Assembly: GCF_029623345.1 (NCBI RefSeq)
Contig: NZ_JAPYKH010000001.1
Span: 310,001-374,000 of the forward strand
Length of the DNA: 64,000 bases
Direction: 5' to 3'
Origin: Sphingomonas phyllosphaerae
Lineage (GTDB): Bacteria; Pseudomonadota; Alphaproteobacteria; Sphingomonadales; Sphingomonadaceae
Below are positions 55,203 through 64,000 of the stretch, piece after piece. Every line of letters starts with the position of its first letter. Position 1 is the stretch's first letter. Below the pieces are notes generated by a model. That model saw nothing but the letters and a program-made list of their open reading frames with translations. It made no database searches and was not told the origin of the DNA. The translations under genes and the position numbers were made by a program.

Positions 55203-55637
55203 TCACAGCGACACCGGCCGCCCCTCGTCGGCGAAGGCCGCGGCGACCGCGGCGGCGCTGGCGAGCACGCCGTCGACGTGACGCTGGCCGAGCAGGTCCT
55301 GCAGCAGCAGCCGCGCGCTCTCCACCCGCGTCTCGACGCGCGCCAGGATCGACAGCAGCACCTGCTCCGAGGGAGTCATGCGCGCGCAGCAGCATGGCGC
55401 GATCGCGATCGGCGCGGCGGCATTGGCCGCCATGTCCGCCATCAGCGCGCGGATCAGCGTGAGCGGGCGCCGGAACGCCTCGCCGAAGGCGGTGAACAGC
55501 GCGTGCGCGGCGCGCGCGTCGGCGAGACCGTGCGCGCCCATCCGGCGCATCGCGAACAGAATGACGCGGGCGTTGCCGCACTCGGGCAAGGCATAGGGCA
55601 GGGCCTGGAGGGTGGCGGCGGCGGACAACTCGGACAT
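55203..55637 (-). CDS. DUF6628 family protein
   Basis: 144 residues, helical. LPYALPECGNARVILFAMRRMGAHGL at the start (shown in parts: NARVILFAMRRM), AHALFTAFGEAFRRPLTLIRALM, then APCCCARMTPSEQVLL and a C-terminal LLQDLLG segment. I recognise the APCCCARMT and FAxRRMxAHGL marks of DUF6628. The cysteine triplet could bind a metal or be redox-active; no function is known to me. It is 69 bp downstream of folC on the same strand. Confidence 0.72.
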   Translation of the reverse strand: MSELSAAATLQALPYALPECGNARVILFAMRRMGAHGLADARAAHALFTAFGEAFRRPLTLIRALMADMAANAAAPIAIAPCCCARMTPSEQVLLSILARVETRVESARLLLQDLLGQRHVDGVLASAAAVAAAFADEGRPVSL

Positions 55638-55706
55638 ACGGGCGACTCCTCGTTCGGCCCGCAGGGTCGTTCACGCGCTATTGATAGTCAATCGCAAACT
55701 TGCGAG

Positions 55707-57035
55707 TCAGTCGGGCAGCTCGTCGTTCGCGCTCAACACCTCACCGGCGAGATAGAGCGAGCCGAGCACCAGCACCGCGGCGGGCGCAGCGACGGCGTTC
55801 GCCACGGCGGCGACCGCCTCGGTGATCGATCCAGCGGTCGCCGCGGCGGGGACGCCCATCTCGCGCGCGAGGGCGGCGAGATCGGTCGGGTCATGGTGCG
55901 CGTGGCCCGGCACGGGCAGTGCGACGAACAGCCCGACGCGGTGCGCGATCGGCGCGAGCAGCCCGCGCGGGTCTTTGTTGGCGAGCATGCCGAGCACCAC
56001 CGCGAGCGAGCGCGCCTCGCCCGCGCCGGCGACCCGGTCGAGCGCGGCGCCGAGCGCGCGCCCCGCCGACTCATTGTGGCCGCCGTCGAGCCACACCGGG
56101 GTGGCGCCGAGCGGCGCGGTGAGCCGCCCGGCGGCGAGGCGCTGCAGCCGCGCGGGCCAGCGCGCCCCACGCGCCGCCGCGGCGAGCGCCGCCTCGTCGA
56201 GCCCGAGCCGGTCCTGCGCGCGCAGCATCGCCGCGGCTAGCGCGAGATTGTGCGCCTGGTGCGCGCCGGGGAGCGCGGGAAGGGGGAGGGTGACGGTGCC
56301 GCGTCGATCGCTGAGCTCGACGGCGGAGTCGGTCACGCGATGCCACCACGCCTCACCCTCGACGAGCAGGGGCGCCCCCGCGGCGGCGGCGGCGCGCGCC
56401 ACGGGCGCGGCCGCCTCGGGCGGGTAACGCATCGTCACCAGCGGCGTGCCTGGCTTGGCGATCCCCGCTTTCTCCGCCGCGATCTGCGCGAGCGTGTCGC
56501 CGAGAAAGGCCTGGTGGTCGATCCCCAGCGCGGCGATCCCGCAGACGAGCGGCGCGGGCAGCACGTTGGTGGCGTCGAGTCGGCCGCCGAGCCCGACCTC
56601 GATCACGCAGCCGTCCGCCGGGGTGCGCGCGAAGGCGAGGAAGGCGGCGGCGGTGGTCACCTCGAAGAAGCTCGCGCCGAGGTCGCCCGCCTGGTCGAGC
56701 ACCTCCGCCAGCAGCGCGGCGACCGCGTCGTCCTCGATCAGCCGGCCGGCGAGCCGGATGCGCTCGTTGAAGCGGACGAGGTGCGGGCTGGTGTAGGCGT
56801 GGACGCGATACCCCGCCGCCTCCAGCGCGGCGCGCAGATAGGCGCAGGTCGAGCCCTTGCCGTTGGTGCCCGCGACATGGAACACCGGCGGCAGGTGACG
56901 CTGCGGGTCGCCCAGCCGCGCGAGCAGCCGCGTGATCCGCTCGAGCCCGAGCACGTCGGCGCCGGGCGAGAGCGCCCACAGCCGGTCGAGCTGCGCCTGG
57001 ACGCGCGGGTCGGCGGAGACGGCGTGGTCGGCCAT
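55707..57035 (-). CDS. folC: Bifunctional dihydrofolate synthase/folylpolyglutamate synthase
   Basis: 442 residues, Mur-ligase fold. P-loop VAGTNGKGSTCAYL, YTSPHLVRFNERI, EVGLGGRLDATNV and GIDHQAFLG are all standard. Adds glutamate to dihydropteroate and to folates. ATG at 57035 is 18 bp after the accD stop. Last metabolic gene of the trp-acc-fol run. Confidence 0.94.
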   Translation of the reverse strand: MADHAVSADPRVQAQLDRLWALSPGADVLGLERITRLLARLGDPQRHLPPVFHVAGTNGKGSTCAYLRAALEAAGYRVHAYTSPHLVRFNERIRLAGRLIEDDAVAALLAEVLDQAGDLGASFFEVTTAAAFLAFARTPADGCVIEVGLGGRLDATNVLPAPLVCGIAALGIDHQAFLGDTLAQIAAEKAGIAKPGTPLVTMRYPPEAAAPVARAAAAAGAPLLVEGEAWWHRVTDSAVELSDRRGTVTLPLPALPGAHQAHNLALAAAMLRAQDRLGLDEAALAAAARGARWPARLQRLAAGRLTAPLGATPVWLDGGHNESAGRALGAALDRVAGAGEARSLAVVLGMLANKDPRGLLAPIAHRVGLFVALPVPGHAHHDPTDLAALAREMGVPAAATAGSITEAVAAVANAVAAPAAVLVLGSLYLAGEVLSANDELPD

Positions 57036-57053
57036 CGGGCGGGGCGCGTCGCC

Positions 57054-57917
57054 TCAGGCGGCGCGGCGCTCGCCGCAGAGATAGCCGATCACGGTGGCGA
57101 GCCGGTCGCGCAGCTCGCGGCGGTGGACCACCATGTCGATCAGCCCGTGCTCCAGATAATATTCGCTGGTCTGGAAGTCCTCGGGCAGCTTCTCACGGAT
57201 CGTGTTCTCGATCACGCGGCGCCCGGTGAAGGCGAGCGTCGCCTTGGGTTCCGCGATCTGGACGTCGCCCAGCATCGCATAGGCCGCCATCACCCCGCCC
57301 GAGGTCGGGTCGGTCAGCACGACGATATAGGGCAGGCCGGCGTCGTGAAGCAGCTGGATCGCCACGGTGCTGCGCGGCATCTGCATCAGGCTGAGGATGC
57401 CCTCCTGCATGCGCGCCCCGCCGCTCGCGGTGAAGACGATGAACGGCGCGCGGTCCTTGATCGCGGTCTCGACACCCTGGACGAACGCCTCGCCGACGGC
57501 TTGGCCCATCGAGCCGCCCATGAAGGCGAAGTCCTGCACGCCGATCACGACGCGCTGGCCGTGGATCGTGCCGCGCGCGTTGACGAAGGCGTCCTGCTCG
57601 CCGGTGCTGACGCGCGCCGCCTTGAGCCGGTCGGCGTAGCGCTTCGAGTCGCGGAACTTGAGCGGGTCCTCGGCGGCGCGCGGCGGCGCCAGCGGCTCGG
57701 CGCTGCCCTCGTCGAGCAGATAGGCGAAGCGCTGCTTCGGCCCGATGCGCTCGTGATGGTCGCAGTTCGGGCAGACGAACAGGTTGTCCTCCAGCTCCTT
57801 GTTGAACACCATCGTGCCGCAGCCCTTGCACTTGTGCCAGAGCGTGTCGGCGCCCTGCGTCTTGGCGCCGGGCACGAACCCGCCGATCGCGTTGCGGACG
57901 TTGCTGAGCCAGCTCAT
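57054..57917 (-). CDS. accD: Acetyl-CoA carboxylase carboxyltransferase subunit beta
   Basis: 287 residues. Zinc ribbon CKGCG and CPNC near residues 30-53, then the crotonase-like core with ASGGARMQEGILSLMQM and the TDPTSGGV motif. Forms the carboxyltransferase with AccA to make malonyl-CoA. ATG overlaps the trpA stop by 4 bp. The trpA-accD-folC order is common in proteobacteria. Confidence 0.96.
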   Translation of the reverse strand: MSWLSNVRNAIGGFVPGAKTQGADTLWHKCKGCGTMVFNKELEDNLFVCPNCDHHERIGPKQRFAYLLDEGSAEPLAPPRAAEDPLKFRDSKRYADRLKAARVSTGEQDAFVNARGTIHGQRVVIGVQDFAFMGGSMGQAVGEAFVQGVETAIKDRAPFIVFTASGGARMQEGILSLMQMPRSTVAIQLLHDAGLPYIVVLTDPTSGGVMAAYAMLGDVQIAEPKATLAFTGRRVIENTIREKLPEDFQTSEYYLEHGLIDMVVHRRELRDRLATVIGYLCGERRAA

Positions 57918-58723
57918 GCGGTCATCTCTCTTGCCTCGGCGGTGGCCGCCACGGCCGCCGCGAGCGATTGGACATAAGCGGTGACGGGCGCCGCCGCGGC
58001 CGCGCCGTGCTGCGCGACGAGCTCGACGATCGCCGAGCCGACCACCACGCCGTCGGCGACGCGCGCGATCGCGCCGGCCTGTTCGGGGGTGCGCACGCCG
58101 AAGCCGACCGCGACGGGCAGGTCGGTCGCCGCCTTGAGCCGCGCCACCGCTTCCTCGATCGACGCCTGCACCGCCTGCTGCTTGCCGGTGATGCCCGCGA
58201 CCGAGACATAATAAAGGAAGCCGTCCGCGCCCGCGAGCACCTCGCCGATCCGCTCGCCCACCGTCGTCGGCGTGGCGAGGCGGATCATCGCCACGCCCGC
58301 GTCGCGCAGCGCCGGGCCGAGCGCCTCGTCCTCCTCGGCGGGAATGTCGACGCAGATCACGCCGTCCACCCCGGCGTCGCGCGCCGCGGCGGCGAACCAC
58401 GCGGGGCCGCGGCGCAGCATCGGGTTGGCATAGCCCATCAGTACGAGGGGCACGTGCGGGTGGCGCGCGCGGAAGCCGGTCGCGATCCGCAGGATGTCGG
58501 CGGTGCGCGTGCCCGCGCCGAGCGATCGGATGTTCGCCGCCTGGATCGCGGGCCCGTCCGCCATCGGGTCGGTGAAGGGCATGCCCAGCTCGATCACGTC
58601 GGCGCCGCCCGCGACCAAAGCGTCGAGGATCGCGGGAGTAGCGCCCGCGTCGGGGTCACCCGCGGTGACGAAGCACACGAGCGCGGCACGGCCCTTGGCG
58701 AAGGCGTCGGACAGCCGCGTCAC
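57914..58723 (-). CDS. trpA: Tryptophan synthase alpha chain
   Basis: 269 residues. [32 protein letters not shown] ([12 protein letters not shown]), [10 protein letters not shown] and GVGFG-type [10 protein letters not shown] are the family motifs; catalytic Glu in VIELG and Asp in FTDPMAD are present. Cleaves indole-glycerol phosphate to indole. GTG start at 58723 overlaps trpB stop; the open frame upstream belongs to trpB shadow. Confidence 0.95.
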   Translation of the reverse strand: MTRLSDAFAKGRAALVCFVTAGDPDAGATPAILDALVAGGADVIELGMPFTDPMADGPAIQAANIRSLGAGTRTADILRIATGFRARHPHVPLVLMGYANPMLRRGPAWFAAAARDAGVDGVICVDIPAEEDEALGPALRDAGVAMIRLATPTTVGERIGEVLAGADGFLYYVSVAGITGKQQAVQASIEEAVARLKAATDLPVAVGFGVRTPEQAGAIARVADGVVVGSAIVELVAQHGAAAAAPVTAYVQSLAAAVAATAEAREMTA

Positions 58724-59973
58724 ATGCTCACTCCCAGCGCCTCGGCGACGGTGAAGATGTCCTTGTCGCCGCGCCCGCACAGATTGGCGAGGATGATGCG
58801 GTCGGCCGGCATGTGCTTGGCGCGCTGCGCCACCGCGGCGATCGCATGCGACGGCTCGAGCGCGGGGATGATGCCCTCGGTGCGGCACAGCAGCTGGAAG
58901 GCGTCGAGCGCCTCGCGATCGGTCACCGCGGTATACTCGACGCGGCCGATGTCCTTGAGCCAGGCGTGCTCGGGGCCGATGCCGGGATAGTCGAGGCCGG
59001 CCGAGATCGAATGCGCCTCGGCGATCTGGCCGTCCTCGTCCTGGAGCAGATAGGTCTTGTTGCCGTGGAGCACGCCGGGGAAGCCGCCGGCGAGGCTGGC
59101 GGCATGCTTGGCCTCAAGCCCTTCGCCCGCCGCCTCGACGCCGAGCATCGCGACGTCATCGTCGAGGAAGGGATGGAACAGGCCGATCGCGTTCGACCCG
59201 CCGCCGATCGCGGCGACGAGCAGGTCGGGCAGGCGCCCCGTGCGGTCGAGCAACTGCGCGCGCGCCTCGCGCCCGATCACGCTCTGGAAGTCGCGCACCA
59301 GCTCGGGATAGGGGTGCGGGCCGGCGGCGGTGCCGATGATGTAGAAGGTGTCGTGGACGTTGGCGACCCAGTCGCGCAGCGCCTCGTTCATCGCGTCCTT
59401 GAGCGTACGCGCGCCGCTCTCCACCGCGCGCACCTCGGCGCCGAGCAGCTTCATGCGGAAGACGTTGGGCTGCTGCCGCTCGACGTCCTTGGCGCCCATG
59501 TAGATCACGCAGGGCAGGCCGAAGCGCGCGCACACCGTGGCGGTGGCGACGCCGTGCTGGCCTGCGCCGGTCTCGGCGATGATCCGCGTCTTGCCCATGC
59601 GGATCGCGAGTAGGATCTGGCCGATGCAATTGTTGATCTTGTGCGCGCCGGTATGGTTGAGCTCGTCGCGCTTGAACCATACCTGCGCGCCCATGCCCGG
59701 CTCCGCGCTCTGGCGCAGCGTCTCGGTCAGCCGCTCGGCGTAGTAGAGCGGCGAGGGGCGGCCGACATAATGTTCGAGCAGGTCGTCGAACTGCGCCTTG
59801 AACGCCGGGTCCTCCTTGGCCGAGCGATAGGCGCGGTCGAGCTCGAGGATCAGCGGCATCAGCGTCTCGGCGACGTAGCGGCCGCCGTAATCGCCGAAAT
59901 GGCCGCGCGTGTCGGGCTGCTGGCGCAGGCTGTTGGCGCGCGCCGCGGGATCGGGGGTGAGCGTGTCGGTCAT
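58720..59973 (-). CDS. trpB: Tryptophan synthase beta chain
   Basis: 417 residues. [23 protein letters not shown] (PLP lysine in HK), [26 protein letters not shown] and GRGDKD are intact. Condenses indole and serine with PLP. ATG overlaps the trpF stop (ATGA). Confidence 0.97.
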   Translation of the reverse strand: MTDTLTPDPAARANSLRQQPDTRGHFGDYGGRYVAETLMPLILELDRAYRSAKEDPAFKAQFDDLLEHYVGRPSPLYYAERLTETLRQSAEPGMGAQVWFKRDELNHTGAHKINNCIGQILLAIRMGKTRIIAETGAGQHGVATATVCARFGLPCVIYMGAKDVERQQPNVFRMKLLGAEVRAVESGARTLKDAMNEALRDWVANVHDTFYIIGTAAGPHPYPELVRDFQSVIGREARAQLLDRTGRLPDLLVAAIGGGSNAIGLFHPFLDDDVAMLGVEAAGEGLEAKHAASLAGGFPGVLHGNKTYLLQDEDGQIAEAHSISAGLDYPGIGPEHAWLKDIGRVEYTAVTDREALDAFQLLCRTEGIIPALEPSHAIAAVAQRAKHMPADRIILANLCGRGDKDIFTVAEALGVSM

Positions 59974-60608
59974 AGTCGGGCGACCCGTTGCAGGAAGGCG
60001 GCGATCTTGTCCACGTCCTTGACGCCGGGCGCGCGCTCCACGCCGGAGGAGACGTCGACCAGGCGCGCGCCGGTTTGCGCCGCCGCCTCCGCGACATTGC
60101 CGGCGTCGAGCCCGCCTGAGAGCGCCCAGGGCAGCGGATGGCGCGCGCCGTCGAGCAGCCGCCAGTCGAAGCGCACGCCCATGCCGCCGGGCAGCGCCGC
60201 GTCGTCGGGGGTCTTGGCGTCGTAGAGCAGCCGGTCGGCGGCGCCGGCATAGGCAGGGGCGGCGGCGAGATCGGCCGCGGTCCTCACCGCGAGCGCGACC
60301 CAGGTCTCCACGGCCGCGGTCTGGCGCAGCGCGGCGGCGCGCGCGGGGGTCACCTTGTGGAGCTGTATCGCATCGAGCCGCGCCGCGACGACCGCCTCGG
60401 CGACGAGCGAGTCGGTCGGGTCGACGAAGACACCGACGCGGCGCGCGCGATCGCCGGCGCGCGCCGCGAGCGCGGCAGCCTGGTCGAACGCGAGGTGGCG
60501 CGGCGAGGGCGGGAAGAAGACGAAGCCGACATGGCTTGCCCCACCGTCGAGCGCGGCGTCGAGCGTGGCGGGTGTCGAGAGGCCGCAGATCTTGGCAGTG
60601 ACGGGCAT
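59970..60608 (-). CDS. trpF: Phosphoribosylanthranilate isomerase
   Basis: 212 residues. [16 protein letters not shown] (catalytic Cys in KICG), [27 protein letters not shown] and [10 protein letters not shown] are standard. First gene of the trpF-trpB-trpA-accD-folC run. The 213-bp spacer to pyrF probably contains its promoter; no tryptophan-rich leader peptide is visible there. Confidence 0.95.
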   Translation of the reverse strand: MPVTAKICGLSTPATLDAALDGGASHVGFVFFPPSPRHLAFDQAAALAARAGDRARRVGVFVDPTDSLVAEAVVAARLDAIQLHKVTPARAAALRQTAAVETWVALAVRTAADLAAAPAYAGAADRLLYDAKTPDDAALPGGMGVRFDWRLLDGARHPLPWALSGGLDAGNVAEAAAQTGARLVDVSSGVERAPGVKDVDKIAAFLQRVARL

Positions 60609-60821
60609 GGGGAGCGATCTAGGCGCGGAGACCGGGTCGCGCCAGAGGCAGGCTATGCGGGCGCGAGCGCGGGATCGTATCGAGCCGACCGGGCAAAGGT
60701 GCGTCCAGCTCGGCGCGGCGGAGCGTGTTGATCGTCTTCACGTCGCGCTTGCTTTGGCAGATCACGCCGCTTTCGCGCGGCACGCGGGAAATAGCCGCTG
60801 AACCGCTCGCTCGGAAGACGG

Positions 60822-61496
60822 CTACAACGTCGCGGCGATCGCGCGCGCGGCCGCGTCGGGGTCCTCGGCCTGGGTGATCGGGCGGCCGATCACGAGGATC
60901 GAGGCGCCGGCGTCGGCGGCCTGACGCGGCGTCACCACGCGCTTCTGGTCGCCGACCACGCCGTCCGCCGGGCGCACGCCGGGCACCACGAAGAAGCCGT
61001 CCGACCACGCCGCCTTGGCCGCGCGCACCTCGGCGCCCGAGCAGACGACACCGTCCAGACCCGCTTCCTGCGCCAAGGCGGCGAGACGCAGCACGTGGTC
61101 GTGCGCGCTGCCCGCAACGCCGATGTTGGCGAGGTCGCGCTCGTCGAGGCTGGTCAGCATCGTTACCGCGACCACCTTGGTGTCAGGGTGCGCTGCCGCC
61201 TTGGCGTCTTCCAGCATCGCGCGCCCGCCGGCGGCGTGCACGGTCAGCACTGCGGGGGCGAGCGGCGCGAGCGACTGTACCGCCTTGGCGACGGTGTTGG
61301 GGATGTCGTGGAGCTTGAGGTCCAGGAAGACCGGCAGTCCGACTTCCTCGAGCGCACGCACTCCGGCGGGGCCGTTCGCGCAGAAGAACTCGAGCCCGAG
61401 CTTGATCCCGCCGACGTGGTGACGGACCCTGGCGGCGAGCGCCTGGGCGCGCGCGAGATCGGGCGTGTCGAGCGCGACATAGACGCGGCTGCTCAT
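60822..61496 (-). CDS. pyrF: Orotidine 5'-phosphate decarboxylase
   Basis: 224 residues. The catalytic array is visible: VALDTPD, GIKLGLEFF and FLDLKLHDIPNTV, with Lys-Asp-x-Lys spacing, plus VVPGVRPADGVVGDQKRV and VIGRPIT for phosphate binding. Makes UMP. ATG at 61496 overlaps the lapA stop by one base. Confidence 0.95.
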   Translation of the reverse strand: MSSRVYVALDTPDLARAQALAARVRHHVGGIKLGLEFFCANGPAGVRALEEVGLPVFLDLKLHDIPNTVAKAVQSLAPLAPAVLTVHAAGGRAMLEDAKAAAHPDTKVVAVTMLTSLDERDLANIGVAGSAHDHVLRLAALAQEAGLDGVVCSGAEVRAAKAAWSDGFFVVPGVRPADGVVGDQKRVVTPRQAADAGASILVIGRPITQAEDPDAAARAIAATL

Positions 61497-61867
61497 CACG
61501 CGACTCCCGGCGGCACGGCGGTGGGGATCGCGGCGGGTGGCGGAGGAGTGACCGGAACAACGACGCCCGCGCCCGGCGCGCCCGGCGCGGCCGGCTCGCT
61601 CGCGCGCGCGGCGGCCAGAGCGCGCTCGGTCTCGAGCGACCGTTCCGCGGCGGTGAGCCGCTGGCGCAGGCGGAAGCGCAGCCATTGCTGGTAGACGAGC
61701 GTCGGCACGAAGCCGAGCAGGAAGGTGGTGAGCAGCAGCAGCGGGAGGTTCACCTCCGCCACCAGGCCGCCGAACAGCTGGATCGAGACGTTGGTCCAGT
61801 TGCCGAAGGTGAACACCGCGGCGAGGAACGCCATCAGGCACCAGAACAAGAGCTTCAGGAATTGCAT
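61496..61867 (-). CDS. lapA: LapA-like (DUF1049) inner-membrane protein
   Basis: 123 residues. Two hydrophobic helices (FLKLLFWCLMAFLAAVFTFGN and LPLLLLTTFLLGFVPTLVY) followed by a basic segment (RFRLRQRLTAAERSLETE) and a Pro/Ala-rich tail. This is the LapA/DUF1049 layout, involved in lipopolysaccharide synthesis control in enterics. Here it lacks an adjacent LapB. Coupled to pyrF. Confidence 0.82.
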   Translation of the reverse strand: MQFLKLLFWCLMAFLAAVFTFGNWTNVSIQLFGGLVAEVNLPLLLLTTFLLGFVPTLVYQQWLRFRLRQRLTAAERSLETERALAAARASEPAAPGAPGAGVVVPVTPPPPAAIPTAVPPGVA

Positions 61868-62174
61868 CGCGCCACGCTAGGCGGCGCGTCCCGAATTTAC
61901 CAGCGCGCGGTGGCGCATCGCGGCGGCGCGGAATGGGACTGGCACGGCTCGAAAGGGGGAGGGGGCACGGAAGGCTACGTGGGTACCCGTCGTATGGATC
62001 CCGCATCGTCGCTTCGGTGAAGCACCTTTCCCCCAACTTCCGTCATCCCCGCGCAGGCGGATCCAGACGCGCAGACGTTGCGGCAAGAACCGCGGCGGCA
62101 GCGTGCATCGATCCCCGCCTCCGCCGGGATGACGCGAAGAGGCGGAGGGGCGCACGCCACCCCTGCTCACCTGA
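61868..62174. other. Intergenic region between lapA and the patatin-like gene
   Basis: About 300 bp without a gene. It contains the REP-like element at 62041-62134; the rest shows no clear promoter or small gene. Short frames here lack ribosome binding sites. Confidence 0.6.
62041..62134. repeat. REP-like intergenic inverted repeat (second copy)
   Basis: Begins CGTCATCCCCGCGCAGGCGG and ends CCGCCGGGATGACG, with ATCCAGA and GATCCCCGCC inside. The layout and ends match the element at 55036-55131, with inverted terminal arms around a diverged centre. Confidence 0.7.
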
Positions 62175-64000
62175 TCACCCCACCTCGCGCCGCAGCGCCG
62201 CGACCAGCCCGGGCGAGTGCGTCAGCCGCGCCTCCTCCTCGTCGAGGATGGCGCGGAAGGCGGCGCGTTTGATCGCGGCGACGCGGCCCGGGCGCAGCCG
62301 CGTCGCCGGCGGCAGCGTGGAGACGGTGATGTCGATCATCCGCTCGGCGCCGTGCAGCCGCCCCCAGAGATAGTCGTTCTCGCGATAGGCGCGACTGAAG
62401 AAGGCGCCGAAACTGTTGAACTGGATGCCCTTCAGCGTCGCCGTCGCGCCGCCCGAGCGGATCGAGCGGGCGTCGTCGGGCGAGATGCGGTCGACCTTGA
62501 CCGGGTCGAACTCGTCGAGCCCCTCGCCCTGGAGCAGCGGCAGCGTCGCCACGTCGACGAAGGGGAAGCCGAGATAATTGAGCAGCATCGGCCGCCGTAT
62601 CTCGCGCGGCACCGCGGACAGCGCGGCGGCCATGCGCGCGTCGGTGGCGGCGTCCCGCGCGGTGAGATCGAGCGAGGCGCCGAACGCGTCGAGCAGCGGC
62701 CCGGCGTCGTCGCGCAGCGCGCGCACCTCGCGCCGCAGCGCCGCGTGCGTGTCGGTGCGCTTGGCGGCGAGATATTCAGTGAGCGAGTCGTAGATCGCGT
62801 CGCGCAGCGGCTGAAGCGCCGCGGCGCTCGCCTCATGCTCGAGCTCGCCGAGCCGCCGCGCGAGCAGCCGCAGCCGGCGCACCCGGAAGTTGAGATCGAA
62901 GGTGCGCAGGAAGGCGACCATCGCGTCGCTCGCGCCACCGGCATAGACCGCGTCGGCGCCGAGCCCGCGCGCGGCGAGCGCGGCGTCGAGCCGCTGGCGC
63001 GTGCGGCTCCACCTTTGCACCCCGGGCGCGCCGCCGACGGCGTAGAGCAATGCGGCGACGAACTCGACCACGCCTGCGGCCTTGAGCTGGCCGTAGCCGA
63101 CATAGCTGAAGCCAGCGCGCTCGGCCGCCGCCGCCTGCGCGCGGCGGCGCCACGCCACCAGCCGCGCCGGGGTCGGACGGTCGAGGAAGAAGGTGCGTCC
63201 GAACAGTTCCTCGATGGCCGAGTCGACCTGCGGCCGGATCGCCTCGGTGATCGCGCGCATCCGCTCGATCCGGCGCGACCGCTCGGCGAGCGCCTCGAGA
63301 TTGTCGCGGATCGGCTGCTGGCGCGGCAGTTCGCTGATCGCGCCGAGGATGGTCTGGAAGAAACCCGGCGGTCCGGCGGTGCTCCCGCCGAGCGTGAGCT
63401 TGTGACCGGGCGACGGGTCGACATAGACGAAGCGTCGGTCGATCTCGCGCTTCGCCGGGCGTTCGCGCAGCGCGTCGATGGCGGGGCGGAACGGCGCGTT
63501 GGCGAGCACCGAGCCGTCGATCAGCACCGCGCGCTCGGCGGCGCGCGCGGCGGCGTGGCGCGGCAGCACGCGCTCGAGGAAGTCGTGCCGCCCCGGCCAG
63601 CGCCGCCGCCGCGCGCGCAGTACGCGGTCCAGCTCGGCCACCGTGAAGGGCGGGAAGGCACCGGGGAAGCTCGAGGTGGCGCGCGCGGCAAAGGCGAGCT
63701 CGGGCACGGCGGCGAGCGTGTCGAGCGCGACGCCATGGTCGCTGAACGGCAGCACCAGCCGGTGCTCGGTCTCCATCACCTCGGGCGGCGAGTGGAGCTG
63801 GAGCCGCTCGGGGTGGCCGCCGAAGTCGGTGACGGTGACGAACAGGTCGAGCGGCTGTCCCGGCGGCAGCAGACGGGGCCCGCGCGGCGCTGCCGCCATC
63901 GCCTCGAACGCGTCGAGCAGCATCGCGGTGAAGCCCTCGCCCGAGAAGGGCGGCTCGAACCAGCGCGAGCGGACGAAATGCGACAGCTTGGCCCGCACCT
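62175..64000 (-). CDS. Patatin-like phospholipase family protein, N-terminal part outside window
   Basis: At least 607 residues; the gene runs off the right edge so the patatin glycine loop and GxSxG nucleophile are not visible. The visible part has AARATSSFPGAFPPF (a patatin mark), AVLIDGSVLANAPFRPAI, whose DGS matches the catalytic Asp-Gly dyad region, and RRFVYVDPSPG. The long C-terminal half (after about residue 230 of the visible part) is helical and resembles the DUF3376 region found in bacterial patatin-like proteins. Probably a lipid acyl hydrolase. Confidence 0.8.
   Translation of the reverse strand, partial: VRAKLSHFVRSRWFEPPFSGEGFTAMLLDAFEAMAAAPRGPRLLPPGQPLDLFVTVTDFGGHPERLQLHSPPEVMETEHRLVLPFSDHGVALDTLAAVPELAFAARATSSFPGAFPPFTVAELDRVLRARRRRWPGRHDFLERVLPRHAAARAAERAVLIDGSVLANAPFRPAIDALRERPAKREIDRRFVYVDPSPGHKLTLGGSTAGPPGFFQTILGAISELPRQQPIRDNLEALAERSRRIERMRAITEAIRPQVDSAIEELFGRTFFLDRPTPARLVAWRRRAQAAAAERAGFSYVGYGQLKAAGVVEFVAALLYAVGGAPGVQRWSRTRQRLDAALAARGLGADAVYAGGASDAMVAFLRTFDLNFRVRRLRLLARRLGELEHEASAAALQPLRDAIYDSLTEYLAAKRTDTHAALRREVRALRDDAGPLLDAFGASLDLTARDAATDARMAAALSAVPREIRRPMLLNYLGFPFVDVATLPLLQGEGLDEFDPVKVDRISPDDARSIRSGGATATLKGIQFNSFGAFFSRAYRENDYLWGRLHGAERMIDITVSTLPPATRLRPGRVAAIKRAAFRAILDEEEARLTHSPGLVAALRREVG

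Noticed and set aside
60619..60765. Possible 48-residue minus-strand peptide between pyrF and trpF (GTG start, MICQSKRDVKTINTLRR)
   Set aside because: Composition is more gene-like than most shadows, but there is no clear ribosome binding site, and no tryptophan run that would make it a trp leader. Left unannotated.

Overview
This is a 64-kb, very GC-rich chromosomal window with tightly packed genes. It almost certainly comes from an alphaproteobacterium of the order Sphingomonadales (Sphingomonas or a close relative). The main reasons are the alphaproteobacterial order tsaE-amgK-murU-addB-addA-trxA, the AddAB rather than RecBCD nuclease, a trigger factor with a Lys/Ala-rich tail, small protein families I associate with sphingomonads (DUF5872, DUF6165, DUF6628), a large TonB-dependent receptor beside sugar genes, and many 1-8 bp start/stop overlaps. 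No rRNA, prophage, insertion sequence, CRISPR array or integron is visible. One tRNA gene, tRNA-Leu(UAG), is present.

Layout. 1-8.7 kb: the 3' end of tsaE, the cell-wall recycling kinase and uridylyltransferase (amgK, murU), addB, addA and trxA on the plus strand, then a solitary vapD. 9.3-20.7 kb: an N-acetylglucosamine utilisation block. On the minus strand it holds a Tat-exported glycosylasparaginase, cutC, nagB-II, nagA, an EIIA-HPr-EI fusion and the EIIBC permease; a divergent TonB receptor lies on the plus strand. 21-26.4 kb (minus): DUF6165, a GT9-like protein, an apparently inactive dihydroorotase paralogue, pyrB, ruvX and a DUF3089 hydrolase. 26.5-30.5 kb: gatC, gatA, a vapBC-type toxin-antitoxin pair, then gatB. 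30.6-33.1 kb: a three-gene secreted-protein operon with an M48 protease. 33.2-38.9 kb: two tiny minus-strand proteins, tRNA-Leu, tig, a GT2, clpP and clpX.

39-50.5 kb: a drug-type MFS pump, a prolyl oligopeptidase, small conserved proteins, a UvrD-type helicase, a frameshifted GFA gene, a PiT phosphate transporter with a PHO-box-like site, and an MHS-family transporter. 50.5-53 kb: rsmD, an rluB-type synthase with a long basic tail, and a lone receiver-domain protein followed by about 0.7 kb of repeat-bearing non-coding DNA. 53.7-64 kb: an AmpG-like permease, DUF6628, then the minus-strand run lapA-pyrF and trpF-trpB-trpA-accD-folC, ending in a patatin-like protein cut by the window edge.

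Working together. Two routes for amino sugars stand out: muropeptide import and recycling (AmpG-like, AmgK, MurU), and GlcNAc import and catabolism (TonB receptor, self-contained PTS, NagA, NagB-II). The glycosylasparaginase suggests that GlcNAc-asparagine remnants of N-glycans may also be used. A near-identical 13-bp motif lies in front of nagB-II and between the asparaginase and receptor genes, and may mark a common operator. The other notable points are the toxin-antitoxin pair inside the gatCAB operon with a clean palindromic operator, and the pyrB-pyrC' pair resembling the Pseudomonas arrangement in which a dead dihydroorotase supports aspartate transcarbamoylase.
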